A DNA stretch of 33,787 bases, taken from assembly GCA_003247835.1 (NCBI GenBank), contig QJYB01000128.1, positions 1-33,787 on the forward strand, given 5' to 3'. Positions within the stretch are counted from its first letter, which is position 1, and every line of letters starts with the position of its first letter. This stretch comes from Gammaproteobacteria bacterium. Lineage in GTDB: Bacteria > Pseudomonadota > Gammaproteobacteria > Pseudomonadales > Azotimanducaceae. The notes beneath the pieces were generated by a model, which was given only the letters and a program-made list of their open reading frames with translations, did no database searches and was not told the origin of the DNA. Of this stretch, positions 23,449 to 31,672 are shown one piece after another. Position numbers and translations under genes: made by a program.

Positions 23449-25032
23449 ATGACGCTCATCACCTGGTCCTGGATCTTTCTGGTTCTCTACATCGCGCTCA
23501 TGGTCGGCATCGGCTTCTACGCTCAGCGGCGTGTGAAGCATGCGGACGACTTCGCCACAGCCCGCAACTCCTACGGACCGGTGTTCCTCGCCTTCGCCTT
23601 TGCCGCATCCACCGCGAGCGGCGCCACTTTTCTGGGCGGTCCGGCGCTCGCCTACGAGTGGGGCTTCGTGATCAACTGGAGCAACGTGCTCTATCCGGTC
23701 GGCGTCTATCTGGGCATTCTGATCAGCATGCGGCTGATCGCAACGGCGGGTAACCGGTTCGGCAATCGCTCCATTCCCGAGTACCTGGGTGACCGCTATC
23801 AGTCCGAAGGCGTGCGGGTGCTGGTGGCGCTGCTGTCACTCGTGCTGTTCTTCTATCTGGCCGGACAGCTGGTGTCGGGACTGGTGATGTTCGAGATCAT
23901 GCTCGGTGTCTCCCCGGGCTGGGCGCTGATCATCACCACACTGGTGCTGCTCTTCTACGTTGTGCTCGGCGGAGCCCACGCCGACATCCTGACGGACGGC
24001 ATCCAGGGTCTGATGATGCTCGTGCTGGCCGTGATCGTGATCGTCATGTTCGCGGTCGGCTATGGCATCGACGGCGGCTTTTCCGGCATGGTGGATGCGC
24101 TGGCTCGACAGGATCCCGACCTGGTTGCGCCGCTCAACCCGAAGACGCCGCTGTTTCACTCCTGGTGGTCCATCGTCGCCATCCTCCTTGCGCACATGCC
24201 CCTCGGACTGCTGCCGCACCTCGGCAACAAGCTCTGGGCGCTCAAGGACACCGACGGCCAGCTCCGCTTCGTGCGGCTGGCCTTCCTGTTCGGGCTGACC
24301 ATGGCCATGCTCGGCGTGGGCGGTCTGCTGGCACGTGCCCTGCTGGGTGACGCGCTCTACCAGCCGGGAGCCAATCCCAACGAGGCGCTGCCCATGCTGT
24401 TCATCGAGCTGTTCCCACCCTGGCTCGCTGCCCTGGTCGGCGTCGGCGTGCTGTCCGCCATCATGAGCACCGCGGACGGTCTGGTGGTGTCCTCTTCCCA
24501 GATCATCGCCAACGACATCTACCGGCGGACCCTCGTGCCGCGCCTGAAGCTCGGGATCAGCCACGACGCACTCGATTCGAGCGTGCTGGCCATCAGCCGG
24601 ATCTCGACGGTGGTGGTGCTGCTGCTCACCATGGGCATGGCCTGGGCTCTGATCGACACCAACATCGCCATCATCGTCTGGATCGGCAACGGCGGCATGA
24701 TGGCGGCGTTCGCCGGGCCACTGGTGGTGGGCGCGCTCTGGCGCGGGGTGACCCGTCACGGCGCCTATGCCGGACTGCTGGGCGGTTTTCTCACCTTCGC
24801 CCTGCTCTATCTTCAGGTGATCGACCCGGGCTGGTTCGAACCGGGCCTCACCCGGGACGTGGCAACCTGGCTCAAAGGGGAAGGACCCAACCCCTACTCC
24901 TGCGCTGCCATGGGCGAGTTCGTCTCCGTGTTCGCAACGGTGCTGGTATCGAAGCTGACGCGGCCCCTGCCCCAGGCCCATCTGGACGCTATGTTCGGAG
25001 ACGGGGAACTCGGGACCGAAACGCCTGCCTGA
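23449..25032 (+). CDS. Sodium:solute symporter (SSS family)
   Basis: A 527-residue integral membrane protein with about 13 hydrophobic segments. Family marks include FAFAASTASGATFLGGPALAY near 48-68 (first core helix), the conserved GNRFGNRSIPEYLGDRY, YVVLGGAHADILTDGIQGLMM and MSTADGLVVSSSQIIANDIYR (sodium-site helix with adjacent Ser residues). The LeuT-type SSS fold couples sodium to uptake of a sugar, amino acid, carboxylate or vitamin-like solute; the substrate is not clear. It begins 19 bases after the phosphatase stop and is followed after 54 bases by an aldo/keto reductase, so the four genes from 22312 to 26118 could be one unit importing and reducing a substrate. Confidence 0.93.
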   Translation: MTLITWSWIFLVLYIALMVGIGFYAQRRVKHADDFATARNSYGPVFLAFAFAASTASGATFLGGPALAYEWGFVINWSNVLYPVGVYLGILISMRLIATAGNRFGNRSIPEYLGDRYQSEGVRVLVALLSLVLFFYLAGQLVSGLVMFEIMLGVSPGWALIITTLVLLFYVVLGGAHADILTDGIQGLMMLVLAVIVIVMFAVGYGIDGGFSGMVDALARQDPDLVAPLNPKTPLFHSWWSIVAILLAHMPLGLLPHLGNKLWALKDTDGQLRFVRLAFLFGLTMAMLGVGGLLARALLGDALYQPGANPNEALPMLFIELFPPWLAALVGVGVLSAIMSTADGLVVSSSQIIANDIYRRTLVPRLKLGISHDALDSSVLAISRISTVVVLLLTMGMAWALIDTNIAIIVWIGNGGMMAAFAGPLVVGALWRGVTRHGAYAGLLGGFLTFALLYLQVIDPGWFEPGLTRDVATWLKGEGPNPYSCAAMGEFVSVFATVLVSKLTRPLPQAHLDAMFGDGELGTETPA

Positions 25033-25086
25033 ACCCCCGTGCTGTGGCATGCTGCCTTCCCTGAAGGACAACGGCGGGAGGGAGAC

Positions 25087-26118
25087 ATGCTCGAGAGCGT
25101 TCAACTGGGCCGGAACTGCGGCCTCAGGGTGTCGCGGCTGTGTCTCGGCACCATGAACTTCGGTCAGCCCGGGCGGGGCCATCAGGGTGACTGGACACTC
25201 GGCATCGACGACGCCCGTCCCATCTTCCGTGCAGCCATCGAGAACGGCCTCACCTATTTCGACTGTGCCGACATCTACGGGCTCGGCGCCAGCGAGGAGG
25301 TGGTCGGCGCCCTGCTCAGGGAGCTCCTGCCCCGGGACGAATACGTGCTCGCCACCAAGATCTCCCTGCCCATGGGGCGTGGCGCCAATCAGGGCGGATT
25401 GTCGAGAAAACACGTCGTCGAGGGCGTGGACGCCTGCCTGAAACGGCTGGGCCACGACTACGTCGACCACCTTGTCATCCACCGTCACCCGCACGGCGTA
25501 CCCGGCCAGGCCAGGGTACCCATCGAGGAGACCCTGGAAGCACTGCACGACGTGGTCAGGGCCGGCAAGGCGCTCTACCTGGGCGCCTCCTCCATGTTCG
25601 CCTGGCAGTTTGCCGAGCTGCAGCTCACCGCCCGCCGGCACGGCTGGACGGAGTTCGTCTCCATGCAGAACCACTACAACCTGGTCTACCGGGAGGAAGA
25701 GCGGGAGATGAATCCCTACTGCACGCAGTCGGGCGTGGCGCTGACCCCCTGGTCACCTCTGGCCAGAGGTATTCTCGCCGGAACCTTTCATGGCAGCTTC
25801 GATGCCGGTTCCACCAGCCGCTCGAAAGGCCAGGATCGGGCACGGACCGAGAGCCTCTATCGTGGCGAGCATGTCTTCACCATCGCCGAACGGGTCGTCG
25901 AGGTGGCCGGCAGGCTGGGCGTGAAACCTGCTCAGGTGGCCATTGCCTGGCTGCTCGCGAAGCCCGGGGTGACGGCGCCGGTGGTGGGTGTCTCCCGGGT
26001 GGAGCAGCTGGGTGAGCTCGTCGACGCCAGTCGCCTGACCCTCGAAGCGGAAGACATCGCCTACCTGGAGGCGCCCTACCGGCCCGTGGAAAATCTGCTG
26101 TCGCTGGGATCTTCCTGA
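25087..26118 (+). CDS. Aldo/keto reductase
   Basis: A 343-residue NADPH-dependent TIM-barrel oxidoreductase. The catalytic tetrad is present: Asp59 and Tyr64 (YFDCADIYGLGASEE), Lys91 (LATKISLP), and His132 (LVIHRHP). SMQNHYNLVYREEEREM, PWSPLARGILAG and GVSRVEQLGELVDA are the conserved cofactor-side segments. It looks like the YajO/Tas-type proteins that reduce aldehydes or ketones of sugar-like compounds. GGAGGGAGAC directly precedes the ATG at 25087, so the upstream frame to 25039 is not needed. It follows the SSS symporter, which suggests both handle the same carbonyl compound, though this is not shown. Confidence 0.92.
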   Translation: MLESVQLGRNCGLRVSRLCLGTMNFGQPGRGHQGDWTLGIDDARPIFRAAIENGLTYFDCADIYGLGASEEVVGALLRELLPRDEYVLATKISLPMGRGANQGGLSRKHVVEGVDACLKRLGHDYVDHLVIHRHPHGVPGQARVPIEETLEALHDVVRAGKALYLGASSMFAWQFAELQLTARRHGWTEFVSMQNHYNLVYREEEREMNPYCTQSGVALTPWSPLARGILAGTFHGSFDAGSTSRSKGQDRARTESLYRGEHVFTIAERVVEVAGRLGVKPAQVAIAWLLAKPGVTAPVVGVSRVEQLGELVDASRLTLEAEDIAYLEAPYRPVENLLSLGSS

Positions 26119-26137
26119 GAGACTGATAGGTAGATCT

Positions 26138-26166
26138 GCGGGGTCAACGGATCCGTCGCGCCCCGC
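26138..26166. promoter_or_regulatory. Nested inverted repeats upstream of the SRPBCC gene
   Basis: GCGGGG (26138-26143) pairs with CCCCGC (26161-26166), and inside lies the 10-base palindrome ACGGATCCGT (26147-26156). It is 42 bases before the SRPBCC ATG and 20 bases after the aldo/keto reductase stop. It could be a weak terminator (no T tract), an mRNA hairpin or a regulator site. I cannot choose between these. Confidence 0.3.
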
Positions 26167-26207
26167 TAAGGTAGAGTCTTACGTTCCTAGCAGAGGAGCT
26201 CCGACAC

Positions 26208-26708
26208 ATGACCGACCAGAACGAGGCGCTCGGCACCATCGAGCACCGGGGCAGAACCTACCAGGCGAAACTCGAGCGGCTCATCCCCCACCCACCCGCA
26301 GCGGTGTGGGCCATGCTGACGGATCAGGCAAAGTTCGTGGACTGGCTCGCACCGGGTGAGATCGAGCTCAGAACCGGGGGTGCTGCGAAGCTCAACTTCG
26401 TGGACAGCGGCATCGTCATCGACAGCACGGTGTCCGCCTGCGAACCCGAGCAACTGCTCGAGTACTCCTGGTCCGGTCCGGGCGAACCCGAGCGGCCCGT
26501 GCGCTACGAGCTGGAACCCGCGGGGTCGGACACCCGGCTCGTGCTCACCCTGACCACGCCGGATGACGAGGACATCGCCCGGTCCTGCGCCGGCTGGGAA
26601 GCTCATCTGATGATGCTCCTCGCAGCCATAGAGGGCGTTCCCATCAAGTTTCCGTTCGAACGCTTCCAGGCAACCCGGGCCGAGTACAACAAGCAGCTGA
26701 ACGGCTGA
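26208..26708 (+). CDS. SRPBCC (AHSA1/START-like) domain protein
   Basis: A 166-residue helix-grip protein. YQAKLERLIPHPPAAVWAMLTDQAKFVDWLAPGEIEL at about 18-54 is the entry strand and helix typical of AHSA1/polyketide-cyclase-type SRPBCC proteins. GGAAKLNFVDSGIVIDS and the LLEYSWSGPG strand follow, and the long C-terminal helix is SCAGWEAHLMMLLAAIEG. It probably binds a hydrophobic ligand, but no reaction can be assigned. The RBS is AGAGGAG about 8 bases before the ATG. It sits between an aldo/keto reductase and an MFS transporter, all on the plus strand with gaps near 90 bases, and probably has its own control. Confidence 0.88.
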   Translation: MTDQNEALGTIEHRGRTYQAKLERLIPHPPAAVWAMLTDQAKFVDWLAPGEIELRTGGAAKLNFVDSGIVIDSTVSACEPEQLLEYSWSGPGEPERPVRYELEPAGSDTRLVLTLTTPDDEDIARSCAGWEAHLMMLLAAIEGVPIKFPFERFQATRAEYNKQLNG

Positions 26709-26726
26709 CATACCCCGCTCCTGCCG

Positions 26727-26751
26727 CCAGCCCGTGTCCGGCGCGGGCTGG
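26727..26751 (+). terminator. Possible terminator after the SRPBCC gene
   Basis: CCAGCCCG at 26727-26734 pairs with CGGGCTGG at 26744-26751 around a 9-base loop, starting 18 bases after the SRPBCC stop. The sequence after the stem has only a short T run (GGTTTCTCTGG), so termination strength is uncertain. Confidence 0.4.
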
Positions 26752-26803
26752 TGCTCAGCCGGTTTCTCTGGTATCACCGTCCCGCACACACGGGAGAGAG
26801 AGG

Positions 26804-28393
26804 GTGCAGAGCAGGCAGACGCCGAAGCTCGGTGGCTGGTATGCACACTACGTGCTGCTGGTTCTGGTCATCGTATACGTCTTCAACTTCATCGACCGGA
26901 ACATCCTGTCGATCCTGGCAGAGGACATCAAAGCCGATCTCGGCATCAGCGATGCCCAGATAGGCTTCCTCTACGGCACCGTGTTCGCCGTCTTCTATGC
27001 CGTGTTCGGCATTCCCCTGGCCCGTTTCGCCGACGTCTGGGTACGGCGCAGCCTGATCTCCGTGGGGCTCATGTTCTGGAGCCTGATGACGGCCCTCTCC
27101 GGGCTGGCGCGATCTTTCCCGGTGCTGGCGCTGTTCCGGATCGGCGTGGGCATCGGTGAGGCCAGTGCCTCCCCCGCCGCCTTCTCCATGCTGTCCGACT
27201 ACTACCCCACCCGTCTGCGCGCCACCGTCATCGGCATCTACTCCTCCGGTGTGTACATCGGCGGTGGTATCGGTCTGTTTCTCGGCGGCCTCATCCTGGA
27301 CAGCTGGGCAGTCAGCTACCCGGTGGCCACGGATGCGCCGTTCGGGTTGAAAGGCTGGCACGTGGCGTTCATGGCCGTGGGTATTCCCGGTCTGCTGATG
27401 GCGCTCTGGGTGCGCACCCTCCGGGAGCCCCGCCGCGGCATCAGCGAGGGACTGGTGAGCGACGACCATCCGGCGCCGTGGAAAGTCCTGTCGAGCGAGA
27501 TGATGGCCATGCTGCCCGTGCTGAACCTGCCGGGACTGATGCGGGACGGCGCGTCCCTGGGTTTGAACGCGCTTGCGGCCGTCGTCATTGCAGTGGTGTC
27601 CTTCGCGCTCGTCGCGCTGACCGGCAACATTCCACAGTGGCTGGCCATCGGCGTCGGCGTCTACGTGGTGTTTTCCTGGGCTCAGTCCCTGGCCGCCCGG
27701 GATCCGGTGACCTTCGCCATGATCTTCCGCTCGAAGGCCATGATCTTCACCATGATCGCCTTCCCCACCATCTCCTTCGTCACCTACGGCGTGGGATTCT
27801 GGACGGCCCCGCTGCTGCTGCGCCTGCACGACACCACCCCCACCGAGGTGGGTCTCTACATTGGTCTCGGCAGCGCCATCGGCGGCTGGCTCGGAGTGAC
27901 GTTGGGCGGCATGATCGGCGACGTACTGAAGCGCAGGCATCCCGCCGGACGGCTCATCATCGGTTACGTGGCCGTGGCAGGCACCGCACCGCTGGTGCTG
28001 TGGATGATCTACACCGAGAGCCTGATGCTGGCGTTCGCCCTGAACCTGGCACACCACCTGTTCAGCGCCGCCTGGCCGGGCATCCCGCCGAGCACTGCGG
28101 CGGATCTCGTGTTGCCGCGCATGCGCGCGGTGGCCGGCGCGTACTACATCCTGGTCAACACGTTCATCGGCCTGGCGCTCGGCCCTTACTTCATGGGCGC
28201 GCTGTCCGATGGTTTTCTGTCTGCCGGCATGGACGAGGCAGCCGCACTGCAGACCGCCATCGCCACCGCGCTCGGCATCTTCGTGATCACCCTCGTCTGC
28301 CTCACCCTGGCCTGGCGCTACCTGCCCGGCGACGAAGCCAGCCGCCTCGCCCGGGCACGCGCCCTCGGCGAGCAGGTGAACGAGGCGACCTGA
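26804..28393 (+). CDS. Major facilitator superfamily transporter (spinster-like)
   Basis: A 529-residue protein with 12 or more hydrophobic segments. The first segment ends in FNFIDRNILSILAEDIKADLGISDAQIGFLYG, the pattern of spinster-like MFS proteins, and PLARFADVWVRR is the motif-A loop. A central insertion of two extra hydrophobic segments (about 245-300) makes it longer than the usual 400-450. FADVWVRRSLISVGLMFWSLMTALSGLA and IGVGIGEASASPAAFSMLSDYYP follow. Substrate unknown; relatives in this group often sit near lipid or aromatic metabolism genes. It starts at GTG with GGAG 7 bases upstream. It converges on an outer-membrane gene with 15 bases between stops. Confidence 0.93.
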   Translation: MQSRQTPKLGGWYAHYVLLVLVIVYVFNFIDRNILSILAEDIKADLGISDAQIGFLYGTVFAVFYAVFGIPLARFADVWVRRSLISVGLMFWSLMTALSGLARSFPVLALFRIGVGIGEASASPAAFSMLSDYYPTRLRATVIGIYSSGVYIGGGIGLFLGGLILDSWAVSYPVATDAPFGLKGWHVAFMAVGIPGLLMALWVRTLREPRRGISEGLVSDDHPAPWKVLSSEMMAMLPVLNLPGLMRDGASLGLNALAAVVIAVVSFALVALTGNIPQWLAIGVGVYVVFSWAQSLAARDPVTFAMIFRSKAMIFTMIAFPTISFVTYGVGFWTAPLLLRLHDTTPTEVGLYIGLGSAIGGWLGVTLGGMIGDVLKRRHPAGRLIIGYVAVAGTAPLVLWMIYTESLMLAFALNLAHHLFSAAWPGIPPSTAADLVLPRMRAVAGAYYILVNTFIGLALGPYFMGALSDGFLSAGMDEAAALQTAIATALGIFVITLVCLTLAWRYLPGDEASRLARARALGEQVNEAT

Positions 28394-28408
28394 GACGGCG
28401 GCCGGTTC

Positions 28409-29287
28409 TCAGAAGGGGAACTCCGTGCCGACCGTCCAGCCGGTCAGGTTGCCGCCACTCTTGTAACCCACCCGGACGCGCGCGACGGTGAATCCAAAGA
28501 GCTTCTTTCCCTCGGCAATGCCCATGCTCAAGCCGAACTCGCGCGTCTCGAGGGACAGTCCACGCCAGTCCGGCGCCTCGCCGAACGTCCAGCGCGGCAG
28601 GTAGCGCTCGTAGATGTAGTACGACCCCACGTCCAGCTGCTGCCTGAAAACCTCGAGCGGCAGCCGCCGACGTACGTCCACGGCCAGATTGACGATGCCG
28701 AAGCCGTGATGATCTTTCGAGTTGCGCTGATACTCGCCCGCCCAGCGTAGCGCCGCGCCGAGCCTCAGCGACCAGGGACCCGGCAGCTCGAAAACGCTCA
28801 GGCTGCGCACACCGAGCTGGGTCAGAAAGAACGTCTCCTTTGCAGAGAAGTCCCTGCCGCCGCCCAGCTCGACGAACGGCTTCAGATACCAGTGCCGGTT
28901 GACGGGATAGGCATATTCCACACCCGGCATGGCTGAGACCGTGAGCAGATGCTCGGGCAGGAACAGATCGATGATGTCCGAGTCCACGGCGCTGAGGTCG
29001 TCATAGCCCAGCACCGTCGGCACGGTCCAACGCCAGCCGGCGCGCTCCGGTGTCGGGGTCCGCAGAGTCCCGCCGATGGGAATCTTGATCATGGTCATGC
29101 GCCGGTTCCGGATCGAATAGGTGCCGGTGCCGAACACCACGGCGTGGATGTAGCTGATGTCGACCAGCTCATCCGCCGGCGAGTCGGCGAACGGGTTGTC
29201 CGCCGGCGCCAGTGTCAGGACCAGCGTCAGCACCACGGCCAGGCACCGTCGATTCGGGTCACGCAGTTGGGTTAGCATCCGAACCAT
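28409..29287 (-). CDS. Outer-membrane beta-barrel protein
   Basis: A protein of about 292 residues from the ATG at 29287, with a hydrophobic export signal (RRCLAVVLTLVLTLAPA) and processed before DNPFADS. The mature chain is rich in amphipathic strands with aromatic ends (YLKPFVELGGGRDFS, SLRLGAALRWAGEYQ, KLFGFTVARVRVGYKSG) and finishes with a terminal Phe (GTEFPF), as in outer-membrane barrels. Possible ten-or-more-stranded barrel, substrate unknown. Other possible starts are ATG 29278 and the double ATG at 29320 and 29323; none has a good Shine-Dalgarno. Its 5' end is next to or overlaps the 5' end of the divergent VOC lipoprotein gene. Confidence 0.72.
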   Translation of the reverse strand: MVRMLTQLRDPNRRCLAVVLTLVLTLAPADNPFADSPADELVDISYIHAVVFGTGTYSIRNRRMTMIKIPIGGTLRTPTPERAGWRWTVPTVLGYDDLSAVDSDIIDLFLPEHLLTVSAMPGVEYAYPVNRHWYLKPFVELGGGRDFSAKETFFLTQLGVRSLSVFELPGPWSLRLGAALRWAGEYQRNSKDHHGFGIVNLAVDVRRRLPLEVFRQQLDVGSYYIYERYLPRWTFGEAPDWRGLSLETREFGLSMGIAEGKKLFGFTVARVRVGYKSGGNLTGWTVGTEFPF

Positions 29288-29341
29288 ATTGCCAACCGGG
29301 CCCGCATTCTGAAAATCCATCATCTCACTGCAGTCATCCTG

Positions 29342-30205
29342 TTGCTGTGCGGCGTCGTCGCCTGCTCGACGGTGGGTATCCGCCTTCCAGCAGTCACCGA
29401 TACGCCGACGAATCACCAGGAAACGGGCCGGATCATCTGGCACGATCTCATTTCGGACACGCCCGTCGCGTCGCGACGGTTCTACGAAACGCTGTTCGGC
29501 TGGGAATTCGAGCCCGTGGGCGGTCTCTTCGGCCTCGGCAGTGACGACGCCTACAGCCTGATCCGCCACAACGGCCGCCTGATCGGCGGCATGGTCGACC
29601 AGGCCCGGCTGATAAACGTCCGCCAGGACATCTCCCAGTGGGTGTCCCTCATGTCCGTGTCGGACGTGGATGTCGCCGCGGACCGCTTCGCGGACGACGG
29701 CGGACAGATCCTGACGCCACCCACCGATGTCGCGGACCGGGGCCGCATGGCCGTGGTGGTGGATCCGCAAGGCGCGCTGCTGGCGCTGGTGCAGACCCGG
29801 GATCGCGATCCGAAACCTCGGTTGCCCGGTTTCGGAGACTTCCTCTGGGACGAGCTGTGGACCACTGACGTGTCCGCGAGCACGGAGTTCTACCGGAGCC
29901 TGACCGGACTCGGTGAGGCCGACGTCCCCGTCGCGGGCGGATCGTCCTATCGTCTGCTGTCCGGTACCGATCAGCCCGCGTTCGGTATCCTGGCCCATCC
30001 GTTCGTGAAGGAACGTCCGGTCTGGGTGACTTACATCCGCGTCGAGGATCCGGCCGCAATCACCGCCCGCGTGGAGGCTCTCGGGGGCCGAGTCTACGTG
30101 GAAGCGCAGGACCGGCCTCTCGGCGGCAAGGTTGCCCTCATCGCCGACCCATCCGGGGCGGGCATCGCGCTGCAGACCTGGACCTTTGAGGGTGAGGCCG
30201 ACTGA
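29342..30205 (+). CDS. Lipoprotein with two VOC (glyoxalase-like) domains
   Basis: A protein of about 287 residues carrying two VOC units. The first (about 27-135) starts IIWHDLISDTPVASRRFYETLFGWEFE, and the second (about 145-255) starts ELWTTDVSASTEFYRSLTGLGE. Each has the FY..L-FGW-like helix and the closing metal-side strand (VVVDPQGALLALVQ, LIADPSGAGIALQ). The coordinate given starts at TTG 29342, but in frame upstream, without a stop back to 29276, there is a complete signal peptide LKIHHLTAVILLLCGVVAC with lipobox VVAC. The true start is probably a rare codon such as ATT 29306 or CTG 29309. The lipidated Cys would be the one in VVACS. Substrate unknown; VOC domains bind small molecules with a divalent metal. 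Confidence 0.75.
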   Translation: MLCGVVACSTVGIRLPAVTDTPTNHQETGRIIWHDLISDTPVASRRFYETLFGWEFEPVGGLFGLGSDDAYSLIRHNGRLIGGMVDQARLINVRQDISQWVSLMSVSDVDVAADRFADDGGQILTPPTDVADRGRMAVVVDPQGALLALVQTRDRDPKPRLPGFGDFLWDELWTTDVSASTEFYRSLTGLGEADVPVAGGSSYRLLSGTDQPAFGILAHPFVKERPVWVTYIRVEDPAAITARVEALGGRVYVEAQDRPLGGKVALIADPSGAGIALQTWTFEGEAD

Positions 30206-30237
30206 CAAACGGACCCACAACACGGAATGGAGACCCC

Positions 30238-30408
30238 ATGAAACGACTTCTGCGAATCCTGATACTCGGCAGCCTGTGCCTGACGCTGTCCGGCTGCGAG
30301 GAACCGCAGATCTACGGCAGTGTGGGCTTCAGCAGCTACAGCGGTGGTGGCTACTACGGCGGTGGCGGCATGGGCACGAGCATCCGCATCGGCGGACGTA
30401 TCTACTGA
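30238..30408 (+). CDS. Small glycine-rich lipoprotein (56 residues)
   Basis: ATG at 30238 with GGAG at 30229-30232, 5 bases upstream, and TGA at 30406-30408. The product starts with a basic n-region (MKRLLR), a hydrophobic stretch and the lipobox LSGC (Cys20), then EEPQIYGSVGFSS and a Gly/Tyr-rich tail ending in SIRIGGRIY. The tail looks like a short outer-membrane or periplasmic surface-exposed peptide. It is followed after 11 bases by the exported peptidase gene and follows the VOC lipoprotein after 32 bases, so it probably belongs to the same envelope-related run. Small lipoproteins of this kind are easily missed. No function is known to me. Confidence 0.72.
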   Translation: MKRLLRILILGSLCLTLSGCEEPQIYGSVGFSSYSGGGYYGGGGMGTSIRIGGRIY

Positions 30409-30419
30409 TTCCGCGGCAG

Positions 30420-31661
30420 ATGGCCTCCGAGGGCTCGGCGATCTCCCGCTATCTGCTCACGCTGACGGCCGCGCTTGCACTGCTGGTCGGCCCACTCGCC
30501 TGCGCTCAGGAAGCTCCCGGGCGGCACACGGGCGTTGTACGTCTCTCCTACGTGATAAGTCTCGAGCCGGATTCCGGCACCGCCGCCGTGACGCTGACGC
30601 TGTCACAGCCCAGGGACCTGCTGAAGGCACTGGACTTCAACGCACCGGCCAACCGCTACAGTGACTTCAAGGGGGATGGCAGCCTCGATGTCGACACGGA
30701 GCGCGTCGTCTGGGAGCCTCCGGCCAGGGGTGGCAGGCTCCACTATCGTGCCCGCGTGAACAGTCTTCGCGGCAACGTCTTCGAGGCAAAGATCACGCCC
30801 CACTGGGCGCTGTTCCGCCTGGATGACGTGTTTCCACCCGCCGTTGCCCGGGCGCTTGCCGGCACCCGGACCGAAGCGACGCTGCGCTTCTCCGGCCCGC
30901 GCGGCTGGAGCTTCGAAACCCCTTACGGGCCGAGCAACGTGGACGTTCACCCAATCACCTCCGACAGGCTCTTCCCGCGGCCGACAGGCTGGGCGCTGGC
31001 GGGCGAGATCGGCGTGCGGCGCGACAGCATCGCCGGTCGACGCGTCGCGGTGGCGGCCCCTGTCGGTGAGGGGTTCCGACGCCAGGATACGCTGGCCTTT
31101 CTGCGCTGGACCCTGCCGGCGCTCATCGAAGTCTTCCCCGGCTTTCCCGAGCGGCTGCTGGTCGTCAGCGGGAGTCCGGACATGTGGCGGGGCGGTCTGT
31201 CAGGACCCTCTTCCCTCTATCTGCATACCGACCGTCCGCTCATCAGCGGCAACGGCACCAGTGCCCTCATTCACGAGCTGGTGCACGTCGCCGTCGCATC
31301 CACCAAGAGCGAAAGCGACGACTGGCTGGTGGAGGGTCTGGCCGAGTACTACTCGCTCGAGATTCTGAGACGCACGGGTGGGATCAGCCAGCAGCGTTTC
31401 GACGACGCGCTCGGCATGCTGTCGGACTGGTCTGCACGGGACGGTGGACGGCTGACGAGCCCGTCCACAGGATCCGACACGGCCTACGCGACGATTCAGC
31501 TGCATGCAGTGGCCGCACGGCTGGCCGCGCGAGGCGACTCGCTGGATACCGTAGTGGCCGAGCTGGTGACCACCGGACCGGTGACCGGCAAGCGGCTCGC
31601 CGCAATTCTCAAGGCCCGCGACGTTCCGGGTGACGTCTTCGCCGCCGCATCGGAACGGTGA
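30420..31661 (+). CDS. Exported gluzincin-like zinc metallopeptidase
   Basis: A 413-residue protein with a signal peptide (YLLTLTAALALLVGPLACAQ; the Cys28 context PLAC could alternatively be a lipobox). Residues 40-215 form an all-beta domain (LDFNAPANRYSDF, ATLRFSGPRGWSFET) like those before M1/M61 catalytic domains. The zinc motif is HELVH at 285-289, with Glu305 in DWLVEGLAEYYSL as the probable third ligand. It should cut peptides in the periplasm or outer membrane. It follows the small lipoprotein and overlaps by a few bases the earliest possible start of the SH3 gene (GTG at 31658), suggesting one transcription unit. The ATG at 30420 has only a weak upstream GGCAG. Confidence 0.78.
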   Translation: MASEGSAISRYLLTLTAALALLVGPLACAQEAPGRHTGVVRLSYVISLEPDSGTAAVTLTLSQPRDLLKALDFNAPANRYSDFKGDGSLDVDTERVVWEPPARGGRLHYRARVNSLRGNVFEAKITPHWALFRLDDVFPPAVARALAGTRTEATLRFSGPRGWSFETPYGPSNVDVHPITSDRLFPRPTGWALAGEIGVRRDSIAGRRVAVAAPVGEGFRRQDTLAFLRWTLPALIEVFPGFPERLLVVSGSPDMWRGGLSGPSSLYLHTDRPLISGNGTSALIHELVHVAVASTKSESDDWLVEGLAEYYSLEILRRTGGISQQRFDDALGMLSDWSARDGGRLTSPSTGSDTAYATIQLHAVAARLAARGDSLDTVVAELVTTGPVTGKRLAAILKARDVPGDVFAAASER

Positions 31662-31672
31662 GCAGGGTCTCC

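Noticed and set aside
23836..25674. 612-codon minus-strand open frame opposite the symporter and aldo/keto reductase
   Set aside because: It is a His/Gln/Glu-rich shadow spanning two convincing genes on the other strand.
28409..30223. 604-codon frame for the barrel gene extending across the VOC gene
   Set aside because: The upstream half is antisense to the two VOC domains. The signal peptide near 29287 marks the real start.
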